A DNA stretch of 64,000 nt from CBDBJQ01 sp965206405 (GTDB lineage Bacteria > Pseudomonadota > Alphaproteobacteria > UBA8366). The stretch spans positions 1,736,001 through 1,800,000 of the forward strand of contig CBDBJQ010000006.1 in assembly GCA_965206405.1 (NCBI GenBank). Direction: 5' to 3'. The notes beneath the pieces are model-generated. The model was not told where the DNA came from and did no database searches. It saw nothing but the letters and a program-made list of their open reading frames with translations. Position numbers and translations under genes: made by a program. Position 1 is the first letter of the stretch, and the number at the start of each line of letters is the position of its first letter. This document shows positions 42,392 through 51,063 of the stretch, piece after piece.

Positions 42392-43563
42392 GATCCGACA
42401 TCCTTCTTCTGGGCCACATCCTTCAGGGCAACCGATCCCTTCTCCGTCAGCACGTGGCTGCAGGCAAGCCGCTCCATTTCGGCGGCAACCGGCGCTTGGC
42501 TGAGGCCGCGCACCGTAACCCAACCCTCGGCACGAAGTGCCTGTGCTTCCTGGTCGTATTTGCCCGGCGGCAGATAGATTCGTCGCACCGCATCCGGATC
42601 CGGAACGGCCCGCATGATGGTGTCAAGAAACAGCGTGAATCCTATCGCCGGCTCGTTCGCATCAGGCGTCCGGTAACGCCCGCCACGCCCAAGAGATCCG
42701 CGAATTCCACGCCCGAAAAAGGTGAAGCTCAGCCCTGCGTAATAGCCGAATCCCCGATGTTCGAGGGGATCGACGGTAACGGCGAGGCCCGGCGAAGCCT
42801 CGGCGAGACGGTCAACGACGGCGCCAAGGGCATCACACTCCTGTCGCGCTTCTTCCGGGAGTTCCACCCGTTTCAGTCGCGCCAGGGCCTCGCCTGCCGG
42901 TCCCGCCACCGCCAGCACATCGCCGAATAGTTTCGCCGCCTCGCCGTCGAGGTTCCCGATGGCTGTAAAATCCTTACTGTCGAGTGCTGCAAAAACGTTC
43001 TTGCGTGCCTTGCCTACAATGTTGAAGAAATCGCAGAGCATGTTGCGCAGGCGTGGCAGGGCCAGGTCGACCGAGAGAATCTCCACCCCAACACCGGCAT
43101 CGGTAAGCGATTCAAAAGCAAGCGCGATCACCTCGGCGTCCGCCTCGGTGCCATCAGCCCCGATAAGTTCGACACCGGCTTCGAAGAACTGCCGCTCGGG
43201 GCGCAGCTGATCTCCGCGAACCCGCAGCACATGCCCGGCATAGGACAGGCGCAGGGGCCGCGGCGCTTTGGCCAATCGGCTCCCGGCGATACGGGCGACC
43301 TGCGGCGTCATGTCGGCTCGCACCCCCATCATTCGCTGGCTGACCGGATCCATCAGGCGGAACGTCGCCAGCGACAGATCCTCGCCGGTCCCCTCGAGAA
43401 GGTGCTCCTCAAATTCGATCAGCGGCGGGTCGACCCGTTCGTAGCCCCAGGCGGCGGAAACAGCGACAAGGCGGTCGATCACGGCTGCCTCATGAGCCGC
43501 GTCCGGAGGCAAGGCATCACCGAGTCCGTCGGGCAACAGGGCCCGGTTGTTGCTTGCAGTCAT
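42388..43563 (-). CDS. hisZ: ATP phosphoribosyltransferase regulatory subunit
   Basis: HisZ is a catalytically dead HisRS-like protein that partners short-form HisG in histidine synthesis. The 391-residue protein keeps class II synthetase-like parts: ERVDPPLIEFEEHLLEGTGE, TFRLMDPVSQRMMGVRADMT PQVAR, RLSYAGHVLRV and HRGFGYYAGLSFTFFGRG. The tRNA-binding domain is absent, and the length excludes true HisRS. hisZ directly before purA is the usual alphaproteobacterial order. The ATG at 43561-43563 is preferred over an ORF start 11 codons earlier. Confidence 0.94.
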   Translation of the reverse strand: MTASNNRALLPDGLGDALPPDAAHEAAVIDRLVAVSAAWGYERVDPPLIEFEEHLLEGTGEDLSLATFRLMDPVSQRMMGVRADMTPQVARIAGSRLAKAPRPLRLSYAGHVLRVRGDQLRPERQFFEAGVELIGADGTEADAEVIALAFESLTDAGVGVEILSVDLALPRLRNMLCDFFNIVGKARKNVFAALDSKDFTAIGNLDGEAAKLFGDVLAVAGPAGEALARLKRVELPEEARQECDALGAVVDRLAEASPGLAVTVDPLEHRGFGYYAGLSFTFFGRGIRGSLGRGGRYRTPDANEPAIGFTLFLDTIMRAVPDPDAVRRIYLPPGKYDQEAQALRAEGWVTVRGLSQAPVAAEMERLACSHVLTEKGSVALKDVAQKKDVGS

Positions 43564-43729
43564 GACGAAAAAACCGCTCGAAAGCTGCCCGGCCATTGCC
43601 GGAGGTGCTTCGGTTCACGACGGGAGGCAGGATCGCGACCGGTACCAAGGATAATGTGAAGGTCGCCACCCGTCGAGGAAGCGCCCGCATGCTTCTTAAT
43701 TCATAGCACAGGACGCCCGCGAAGACATT

Positions 43730-43844
43730 CCCAACTTCCTCTGAATGTCGGGCCCAACTTCCTCTGAATGTCGGGCCCAACTTCCTCTGAATGTCGGGCC
43801 CAACCTCCTCTGAATGTCGGGCCCAACCTCCTCTGAATGCCCGG
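43730..43844. repeat. 23-bp tandem repeat, five copies
   Basis: The unit cccaacttcctctgaatgtcggg is repeated five times with only a T/C change and one divergent last end. It fills the gap up to the serA stop codon (43848). Each unit starts ccc and ends ggg, so neighbouring units create gggccc (ApaI-like) joints. There are no spacers, so it is not a CRISPR. The rest of the gap (43564-43729) shows nothing clear. Confidence 0.95.
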
Positions 43845-43847
43845 CGT

Positions 43848-45425
43848 TCAGAAAATCAGGCCGCGCGCGCGGGTGATATTGGGTAGCCCCTCGAGATCCG
43901 CAATCAGTTTTTGATCGACCGGCTGGTCAACCTGAAGCAGGGCAATGGCGTCGCCACCGGATTCAACGCGGCCGAGATGGAAAGTCGCGATGTTGATGCC
44001 GGCATCGCCGAGGAGGCGGCCAAGATCTCCTATCACCCCCGGTTTATCCCGGTTGGTTATGTAGAGCATGTATGGCGCGCACTCCGCCTCGATCGGGATG
44101 CCCTTGATAGAGACCAACCTGACACGGTTGCCACCAAACAGCGTGCCAGCGACCTCGCGGGTCTGCCGCTCGGTCGTTACCGAAAGCCGCATCAGGGTTT
44201 CATAGTCGCTCACCCTCTCGTTGCGCGTTTCGGCAATTTCAATGCCGCGTTGAGCCGCCAATTCGATGGCATTCACAGCATTTATCCTCTCGAGCTGCGG
44301 CCGCAGCAGCGCCGCCAACGCAGTTGCAACCAGCGGCCCGGTGTTGAGCCCCGCCGCATGGCCGTGAAATTCAATACCAACACGCTTGATACTCGTCCGC
44401 GTCAGTTGGCCAGAAAAGCTCGCGAGTTTTTCTGCAAGCTCGAGATAGGGTTGCAATTTTGGCAAATCCTCGGCGCTGATCGCCGGCATGTTGACGGCAT
44501 TTACAACCGTTCCGGTAAGCAGGAAGCCCGCCGCCTGTTCGGCGATCTGCAACGCCACCTTGGCCTGGGCCTCGCTGGTGGCGGCACCGAGATGCGGCGT
44601 GGCGACCACCTCCTCGAGGCCGAACAAGGGGCTTTTCCTCGCCGGTTCCTCTTCGAAAACATCCACGCCTGCGCCCGCGATTTGGCCTGACAGGATTGCG
44701 TCCCTGAGATCTTCTTCGACGACAATACCGCCGCGTGCGCAATTGATCAGCCTCGCCCCCCGCCGCATCCCGGCAAAGGCGTCCGCATTGAGAAGCCCCC
44801 GAGTTGCGTCATTAAGTGGCGCATGGATGGTGACGATGTCGGCGCGCGCCAGCATCTCCTTGAACTCCGCTCTTTCGACGCCGATTTCCTCGGCTTTCTC
44901 TGGAGACATGAACGGATCCGAGACGACGATTTTCATTTTCAGGCCGAGCGCCCGGTCAGCGACAATGGCACCGATATTACCGCATCCGACCATGCCCAGG
45001 GTTTTTCCAGCGAGCTCGGTTCCCATGAAGCGCGATTTTTCCCACTTGCCCGCCTGGGTCGAGGAATTGGCGACGGGGATCTGTCGCGCCACGGCCATCA
45101 TCAGGGCGATGGCGTGTTCTGCGGTTGTGATCGAATTGCCGAGCGGCGCATTCATCACCACCACGCCGCAGCGTGTCGCTGCGGCAACATCGATATTGTC
45201 GACGCCGATTCCTGCCCGCCCGACCAGGCGGAGTTCGGGGGCAGCCGCGAGCAGTTCCTCGTCAACCTGGGTGCGCGAGCGGACGAAAAGCCCAGCCGCA
45301 TCGGCGAGTGCGGGTTTCAGTTCCTCCGCCGAGGCGCCGGCGCAGTCATCAACGGAAAGACCGATATTCTCGAGAAAGCGGGCTGCGTCCGCGCTCAGGG
45401 AGTCAGCGATGACGACCTTCAGCAC
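43848..45425 (-). CDS. serA: D-3-phosphoglycerate dehydrogenase
   Basis: SerA opens serine synthesis from 3-phosphoglycerate with NAD. The 525-residue long form has the substrate/NAD domain (GRAGIGVDNIDVAAATRCGV, LGMVGCGNIGAIVADRALG, catalytic His in EEVVATPHLGAATSEAQ), an intervening allosteric substrate domain, and a C-terminal ACT domain (APYMLYITNRDKPGVIGDLG RLLGDAGINIA). A GTG at 45425 with GGAG before it gives the family start VLKVVIADSLS and overlaps the end of serC by 7 bp. Tail IARAR-GLIF is normal. A five-copy 23-bp repeat follows the stop. Confidence 0.97.
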   Translation of the reverse strand: MLKVVIADSLSADAARFLENIGLSVDDCAGASAEELKPALADAAGLFVRSRTQVDEELLAAAPELRLVGRAGIGVDNIDVAAATRCGVVVMNAPLGNSITTAEHAIALMMAVARQIPVANSSTQAGKWEKSRFMGTELAGKTLGMVGCGNIGAIVADRALGLKMKIVVSDPFMSPEKAEEIGVERAEFKEMLARADIVTIHAPLNDATRGLLNADAFAGMRRGARLINCARGGIVVEEDLRDAILSGQIAGAGVDVFEEEPARKSPLFGLEEVVATPHLGAATSEAQAKVALQIAEQAAGFLLTGTVVNAVNMPAISAEDLPKLQPYLELAEKLASFSGQLTRTSIKRVGIEFHGHAAGLNTGPLVATALAALLRPQLERINAVNAIELAAQRGIEIAETRNERVSDYETLMRLSVTTERQTREVAGTLFGGNRVRLVSIKGIPIEAECAPYMLYITNRDKPGVIGDLGRLLGDAGINIATFHLGRVESGGDAIALLQVDQPVDQKLIADLEGLPNITRARGLIF

Positions 45426-46612
45426 GACTCCGCCTTTGCCTTGGGCCTGACACCAGCGTCTGCCCGATCCACCTCGAAGGCCCAGTCCAGCCAAGGTATC
45501 AGTGCGGCCACATCATCCGGTTCGACCGTCGGCCCGGTCCAGATCCTGAGGCAAGATGGTGCCGCGCGATGGCCCTTGATGTCATAGGCAACATTCTCCT
45601 CGGCGAGCCTTTCAGCAATCGCCGCTGGTATGTCCGCACGCTCCGATTCCGTAAATCCCGAATTCTCCGGGATTGTGAGACAGACCGAACTGCAGGACCG
45701 GGTTGCAGGATCGGAGGCGAGAAACGAAATCCAGTCGCGCGCAGAAACCCACTGCTCCAGGGCTTTGAAACTCTCCTGCGACCGCTTCAGTAGAGCCGGA
45801 AGCCCGCCAATACCGCGAGCCCAAGCGAGACCGTCGAGGCAATCCTGGACGCACAGCATCGAGGGGGTATTGAGCGTCTCCCCGAAGAAGACGCCTTCGA
45901 TCAGGGAGCCACCCGGCGCCAACCGGAAGATTTTCGGCAGTGGCCAGGGCGGCACATATGCTTCCAGGCGTTCAATCGCGCGTGGCGAAAACGCGAGCAT
46001 GCCGTGTGCCGCCTCGCCGCCAAGCCCCTTCTGCCAGGACCAGGTGACCACATCAAGCCGGTCCCATGGCACATCCATGCAGAAGAGTGCCGAGGTGGCG
46101 TCGCAAATGATCAATCCCTTGCGCCCGGGATCAATCCAGGCGCCGTCGGGAACGCAAACGCCGCTGGTCGTGCCGTTCCAGGCAAAGACCACGTCGCGGT
46201 CGCAATCGACTCCGGAAAGGTCCGGGAACGCCCCATAGGCCGCCTCGAACAGCCGCACATCCTCGATCCGGAGATGATCACGGATATCGACCGCCCAGGT
46301 TTTGCCAAAATTCTCCCAGGCGAGAACATCAACCCCACGGGCCCCGAGCAGTGACCAGAGCGCCATCTCCATGGCGCCGGTATCGGAAGCAGGAACGATC
46401 CCGATCCGGTAATCTTCGGGAATCCCCAAAATTTTCCGGCTTTCCTCGATGATCCGCCGCAGGCGCTCCTTGCCAGCCGGCGCCCTGTGGGAACGACCGA
46501 GAAAGGCATCGGAAAACACCGCTGGCGTCCATCCGGGGCGCTTGATAGTTGGCCCGGAAGAGAACTCCGGACGCCCGGGGCGTATATTCGGTCTGGAAGA
46601 TGAGCTGGTCAC
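45419..46612 (-). CDS. serC: Phosphoserine aminotransferase
   Basis: SerC moves an amino group from glutamate to 3-phosphohydroxypyruvate. The 397-residue protein is the alphaproteobacterial type: RPEFSSGPTIKRPGWTPAVF, GRSHRAPAGKERLRRIIEES, IVPASDTGAMEMALWSLLG, and the PLP lysine in VVTWSWQKGLGGEAAHG. It starts at a GTG (46610-46612) and overlaps serA, so the two serine enzymes are coupled. About 190 bp upstream separate it from typA; that gap has a degenerate run of GC-rich near-repeats (cggtgcccggtgcaatgcc) and might contain a serC leader RNA, which I could not confirm. Confidence 0.95.
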   Translation of the reverse strand: MTSSSSRPNIRPGRPEFSSGPTIKRPGWTPAVFSDAFLGRSHRAPAGKERLRRIIEESRKILGIPEDYRIGIVPASDTGAMEMALWSLLGARGVDVLAWENFGKTWAVDIRDHLRIEDVRLFEAAYGAFPDLSGVDCDRDVVFAWNGTTSGVCVPDGAWIDPGRKGLIICDATSALFCMDVPWDRLDVVTWSWQKGLGGEAAHGMLAFSPRAIERLEAYVPPWPLPKIFRLAPGGSLIEGVFFGETLNTPSMLCVQDCLDGLAWARGIGGLPALLKRSQESFKALEQWVSARDWISFLASDPATRSCSSVCLTIPENSGFTESERADIPAAIAERLAEENVAYDIKGHRAAPSCLRIWTGPTVEPDDVAALIPWLDWAFEVDRADAGVRPKAKAESC

Positions 46613-46802
46613 GGCTTGTGCCTTGCGCGCTGTCAGCGGTTCGTCTTATCTATGACCGCCATCGCTTTCCGTCAATGCAGTGGCCAATCCGGCGCCCGCG
46701 AGAGACCAGCGAAGCGTTGGGGAAAACGGTGCGGTGCCCGGTGCAATGCCCGGTGGAGTGTCCGGTACGATGCCGGCCGGAAGGTTGTCGCATCCAGGCT
46801 GC

Positions 46803-48680
46803 CTAGGCTGCCGTGGCACGTTTCGCCGCCCGCTTGCGTTCGTGGGGGTCGAGCAGGCGCTTGCGCAGGCGGATCGCACGTGGTGTCACTTCAACGAGTT
46901 CGTCTTCGGCGATAAACGTGATTGCCTGTTCGAGAGTCATGCGCTCGGGCGGCGTCAGGTCGACGGCGTCATCTTTGCCGGCCGCGCGAATGTTCGTCAG
47001 CTGCTTGGTTCGCATCGGGTTGACCTCGAGGATCTCGCTTCGGCTGCTGCGGCCGATGATCATCCCCGGATAGACATCCTCCCCGGGTCCGATGAACAAG
47101 ACGCCTCTCTCCTCGAGATTCCACAGCGCATAGGCAACCGACTTTCCTCGCCCCATCGAAATGATCGCGCCGGCTCTCCGATCCCCGGCCACGGGCCGGC
47201 AGACGACATAGCTGTGAAACACCCGATGCAGGACGCCGGTTCCCCGCGTGTCAGTGAGGAATTCGCTGTGATAGCCAATCAAGCTTCGGGTTGGAACCAG
47301 GAGTCGGAGTCGTTGCCGGCCAGCCCCGAGCGGCCTGAGTTCAATGAGATCTCCGTGGCGCTGGCCAAGTTTTTCCAGCACCGTCCCGGAAAACGAATCA
47401 TCGACATCGATCACCACTTCTTCGACAGGCTCGCTCATCGCACCGGTCTCGGCATCCTCCCGCAGCAGCACCTGCGGACGGCCGACCGAAAGTTCGTAGC
47501 CCTCGCGCCGCATCTCTTCAATCAGCACTGCAAGCTGTAGCTCCCCCCTGCCCGACACCTCGAAACTGCTTCTATCCTCGAGTTCCTGAACGAAGATCGC
47601 GACATTGCCCTCCGCCTCGGCGAGCAGACGCTGGCGGATCATCCGCGAGGTCAGCTTATCGCCATCATGGCCAGCGAGCGGTGAATCGTTGATGGAAAAC
47701 CGCATTGACAGCGTCGGCGGATCGATCGGCTGGGTTGCCAGCGGCATTTCGATTCCGGGTGCACAGATTGTGTCCGTCACCGTGGCTTCAGTAAAACCGG
47801 CAATCGCGACAATGTCGCCGGCGCGGACTTCCTCGACGGGCTCGCGGCGCAAACCCCTGAAGGCGAGCAATCGCGTTGCCCTTGCCTCTTCGCGCACGGT
47901 TCCGTCCCGCATCAGCGCCCGCAGCCCCATGTTACGCGTGGCCGTACCGCTCTCGATGCGCCCTGTGAGCACCCGCCCGAGAAACGGATCGGCCTCAAGG
48001 ATCGTCGCCAGCATGCAAAAATCGCTTCCGGCGGAAGCCGTCTGCGGTGGTGCCACATGCGCGATTACCGTCTCGAAGAGCGGCGCCATGCCCACGCCAC
48101 CGGCACTGTCGTTACCCGCATCGATGTCGCCGCTGCCGCTTGGGGCCTGCTCGGCGGTGGTGCTCGCCCAGCCTTCCTTGGCAGAGGTAAACAGAACCGG
48201 AAAATCCAGCTGTTCGTCGCTAGCATCGAGAGCCGCCAACAGATCGAAGGTTTCCTCGTGCACCTCGGCGGGACGCGCTTCGGGCTTGTCCATCTTGTTG
48301 ATGACGACAATCGGTCGCAGTCCGAGCGCCAACGCCTTGCCGACCACGAACTTGGTCTGCGGCATCGGCCCTTCCGCCGCATCGACGAGCACCAGGACAC
48401 CGTCGACGATCCCGAGAACCCGCTCCACGTCACCACCGAAATCGGTGTGCCCCGGCGTATCCACGATATTGATGCGAACACCGCCCCATTCGACCGAGGT
48501 CCATTTGGCGAAAATAGTGATTCCGCGTTCGCGCTCCTGATCCCCGGAATCGAGTGCCCTTTCGGCGACGCGTTGGTTGTCGCGAATCAGGCCGCTCTGG
48601 CGTAGCAGGCAGTCAATGAGCGTCGTCTTGCCGTGATCGACATGCGCGATGACGGCGATATTGCGAAGGTTCGCGCTCAG
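46803..48680 (-). CDS. typA: Ribosome-associated GTPase TypA/BipA
   Basis: TypA is a translation-factor-like GTPase that acts on the ribosome under stress. The 625-residue protein has G1 AVIAHVDHGKTTLIDCLLRQ, the G2 region RERGITIFAKWTSVEW, G3 DTPGHTDFGG, G4 VVINKMDKPEARP, and the C-terminal BipA part VRAGDIVAIAGFTEATV to LEQAITFIAEDELVEVTPRA and a basic tail. Coding homology reaches NLRNIAVIAHVDHGKT, but no ATG, GTG or TTG exists in frame upstream of it. The best start is CTG at 48678-48680, overlapping the aminotransferase stop as CTGA. Start codon use is therefore unusual; see findings. Confidence 0.92.
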   Translation of the reverse strand: MSANLRNIAVIAHVDHGKTTLIDCLLRQSGLIRDNQRVAERALDSGDQERERGITIFAKWTSVEWGGVRINIVDTPGHTDFGGDVERVLGIVDGVLVLVDAAEGPMPQTKFVVGKALALGLRPIVVINKMDKPEARPAEVHEETFDLLAALDASDEQLDFPVLFTSAKEGWASTTAEQAPSGSGDIDAGNDSAGGVGMAPLFETVIAHVAPPQTASAGSDFCMLATILEADPFLGRVLTGRIESGTATRNMGLRALMRDGTVREEARATRLLAFRGLRREPVEEVRAGDIVAIAGFTEATVTDTICAPGIEMPLATQPIDPPTLSMRFSINDSPLAGHDGDKLTSRMIRQRLLAEAEGNVAIFVQELEDRSSFEVSGRGELQLAVLIEEMRREGYELSVGRPQVLLREDAETGAMSEPVEEVVIDVDDSFSGTVLEKLGQRHGDLIELRPLGAGRQRLRLLVPTRSLIGYHSEFLTDTRGTGVLHRVFHSYVVCRPVAGDRRAGAIISMGRGKSVAYALWNLEERGVLFIGPGEDVYPGMIIGRSSRSEILEVNPMRTKQLTNIRAAGKDDAVDLTPPERMTLEQAITFIAEDELVEVTPRAIRLRKRLLDPHERKRAAKRATAA

Positions 48681-50047
48681 TTTATCGTCGCCGCGACCGT
48701 ATCGAGGGCCCGCTCCAGTTTTTCGAGCAGTTCCCCGATCTCGGTTTCCGTGATGATCAGCGGTGGCGCGAAGACCAGCCGGTCGCCGGCATGGCGGATG
48801 ATCAGCCCTTCCGCGTGGGCCGCATCACACACCTGTTCGGCAATTTTCACCGACGGGTCGAACGGCGTCCGCGAGGCCTTGTCCTGTACCAGCTCGACGC
48901 CGGCGATAAGGCCTATACCCCTTGCATCCCCGACCAGGGGATGGTCCGACAGGCTCTCGAGGCCCTTGATCAGTTTCAGGCCGACGCGCCGGGCGTGATT
49001 TACGAGATCCATCTCTTCGTAAATCTTCAGGGTCTCAAGGGCCACCGCTGCGGCCACCGGATGACCGCCATAGGTGAAACCATGGGAGAAGTTGCCGAGC
49101 TTCTTGCTTTCCTGAACCAACGCCTCGTTCACCTTCTCGTTGACCAGAAGCCCCGAGATTGGCTGGCAGCCGGCGGAGAGCGCCTTGGCGCAGCTGATCA
49201 TATCCGGTTCGAGATCAAAGGTCTCGCAAGCCCACATGTTGCCAGTGCGGCCGAAGCCGGTGATGACCTCGTCGGCGATAAACAAGATGTCGTGCTTACG
49301 CAGCACCTTCTGGATGGCGGCAAAATAACCCTTTGGCGGTATCACCGCGCCACCCGCTCCCATCACCGGCTCGGCGATGAAGGCGCCAATCGTTTCCGGC
49401 CCCTCCTCGACGATCAACGCTTCCAGGTTTGCGGCGAGGCGGGTCGAGAATTCTTCCTCGCTCTCGCCCTCTTCCCCATAGCGATAGAAATGCGGCATGT
49501 CGGTGTGAAGAAAGCACGGGAACGGAAGGTTGAAGTCAGCATGCATGTCCGGCTTCCCGCTCAGGCTGACCGCTACTGCCGTGCTGCCGTGATAGCCCAT
49601 GTAGCGGCCGATGATCTTACGCTTCTCGGGTTTTCCGATCGCATTGTGGTAATACCAGACGATCTTGGCGGCGGTGTCGTTGGCCTCCGATCCCGAGCAC
49701 TGGAACAATGTCTTGGACATCGGCACTGGTGCAATCTCGAGGAGTTTTTCGGCGAGGTCGATCACCGGTTCGTTCGAGTTGTGCCGAAAGACGTGATAGG
49801 CGCCGAGCTTACTCATCTGCTCATAGGCGACACGGGCCAGCCGCTCGAGATTGAACCCCAGCGATGCACACCAGAGGCCGGCGATACCCTCGAGGAAGCG
49901 GTTGTCCTCGTCATCATAGACGTAAACGCCGTCACCCCGGGTGACGATCGTCGGACCAACCTCCAGGTGGCGTTCGAGGTTGGTCTGGGAATGGATCAGT
50001 GACTTGATGTCCCGCGCATGCGGGGAGTTGCCGAGAAACGCCGCCAT
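48677..50047 (-). CDS. Class III aminotransferase
   Basis: A 456-residue PLP-dependent omega-aminotransferase. It has GDGVYVYDDEDNRFLEGIAG LWC, TLFQCSGSEANDTAAKIVWY, GRYMGYHGSTAVAVSLSG, the IADEVITGFGRTGNMW Asp region and the PLP lysine in MISCAKALSAGCQPISG. The style resembles putrescine/diamine- or omega-amino acid:pyruvate transaminases, and the substrate is not resolved by sequence. The ATG at 50045-50047 follows GGAG. It overlaps the start of typA by 4 bp (CTGA). The cupin gene lies 75 bp upstream on the same strand. Confidence 0.9.
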   Translation of the reverse strand: MAAFLGNSPHARDIKSLIHSQTNLERHLEVGPTIVTRGDGVYVYDDEDNRFLEGIAGLWCASLGFNLERLARVAYEQMSKLGAYHVFRHNSNEPVIDLAEKLLEIAPVPMSKTLFQCSGSEANDTAAKIVWYYHNAIGKPEKRKIIGRYMGYHGSTAVAVSLSGKPDMHADFNLPFPCFLHTDMPHFYRYGEEGESEEEFSTRLAANLEALIVEEGPETIGAFIAEPVMGAGGAVIPPKGYFAAIQKVLRKHDILFIADEVITGFGRTGNMWACETFDLEPDMISCAKALSAGCQPISGLLVNEKVNEALVQESKKLGNFSHGFTYGGHPVAAAVALETLKIYEEMDLVNHARRVGLKLIKGLESLSDHPLVGDARGIGLIAGVELVQDKASRTPFDPSVKIAEQVCDAAHAEGLIIRHAGDRLVFAPPLIITETEIGELLEKLERALDTVAATIN

Positions 50048-50122
50048 TTTCAAAATCTCCGTTTAGTGCCTGCGAACAGAATCACGGCACCATGATGCGG
50101 GGATCAGCCCCCGCCCTGTCCG

Positions 50123-50908
50123 TTATCTTGCTGCCTGCTCTTCTATCCGTTCGTCTCTTCCCGCGGCCAGCGTGGGGAACTGCATGACCAGGAGATCGAG
50201 TCCCTGCGGGCCGGCCTCAATCCGCAGCGCCTCGGCCTCAGGGGAGAGGAAGAGCGCGGAGAGTGGCTCGAACTCACGGCCGTCATGGCGCAAGGATCCG
50301 CTAGCCACCACGCAGTACTGCCCGCCGCCATCCATGGGTGTCGGGCCCTCGGCGTGCTCGCCTGGGGCGAGCCTGTGCATGAAGGCGGCCAGCCCGTCTT
50401 CCTCCGGTGCAATTACGGTTTCTCCCACCGCACCAGACGACCTCTGGCCCTCCGCCATCGATATCCCGGTGACGACGCGGGTCCGCTGGTTGCCCTTGCG
50501 AAGCTTGGGGCGCGATTCGGGCATGTATTTGGCACCCGGATCCCAGCACTGGCGCAAGGTGTAATAACAGATGCCCTCCGCGCCCGCCGCAATCGGACCG
50601 TAGGGCGTATGGCCATTGGCGTACTGGACCGTGATCGCTGCGGCCTCGTACTTGCCGATGCGGCCGGAGCCGCTGACGACAACCTGGAACTGGTTGGTTT
50701 CGTGAAAATGCGGCGGCGTTACGGAGCCCGGCGGCTGATGGACTAGAAAACCTTGTGGCATGCGGTTGCCGTTTTTCTCGTTGCCTTCCACATACCGCCC
50801 GCGCAGAGGCATCGCCCCGACGAACTCGCTGAGCGTGTAATCGCTCCCGTTCACATGAACCTGGCGCTGGTTCTCGAGCGCCTCGGTCAGCGAGGTTGCA
50901 AGTAACAT
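50123..50908 (-). CDS. Cupin-domain protein, unknown
   Basis: A 261-residue protein whose first half has a cupin metal site: SVTPPHFHETNQFQVVVSGS with H-x-H and a Glu/Gln-like spacing, followed by GICYYTLRQCWDPGAKYM. The second half (FMHRLAPGEHAEGPTPMDGG GQYCVV, LSPEAEALRIEAGPQGLDLL) looks like a second, degenerate cupin barrel, so it is a bicupin. No substrate can be assigned. The ATG at 50906-50908 has AGAGAG upstream. It is on the same strand as the aminotransferase and may share its transcript. Confidence 0.75.
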   Translation of the reverse strand: MLLATSLTEALENQRQVHVNGSDYTLSEFVGAMPLRGRYVEGNEKNGNRMPQGFLVHQPPGSVTPPHFHETNQFQVVVSGSGRIGKYEAAAITVQYANGHTPYGPIAAGAEGICYYTLRQCWDPGAKYMPESRPKLRKGNQRTRVVTGISMAEGQRSSGAVGETVIAPEEDGLAAFMHRLAPGEHAEGPTPMDGGGQYCVVASGSLRHDGREFEPLSALFLSPEAEALRIEAGPQGLDLLVMQFPTLAAGRDERIEEQAAR

Positions 50909-51063
50909 GGAAACATCTCTCTGGCGGAATATCCGCGCACCAGCTACCAAATCGGAGCATAGTCGCTTTCCAGCAGGCCGACAATAAAGGCCGCAGACCA
51001 CAGCCGCAGACTACAACAGCGACCCCAGATCAAGCCCGATTGCGTAAGATAGCTACGCCGCGA

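Noticed and set aside
43730..43844. Possible CRISPR array
   Set aside because: The 23-bp units are directly adjacent with no spacers, and no cas genes occur in the window.
46613..46802. serC leader RNA motif
   Set aside because: Position and phylum fit, but I could not identify the conserved hairpin; the stretch is dominated by degenerate GC repeats.
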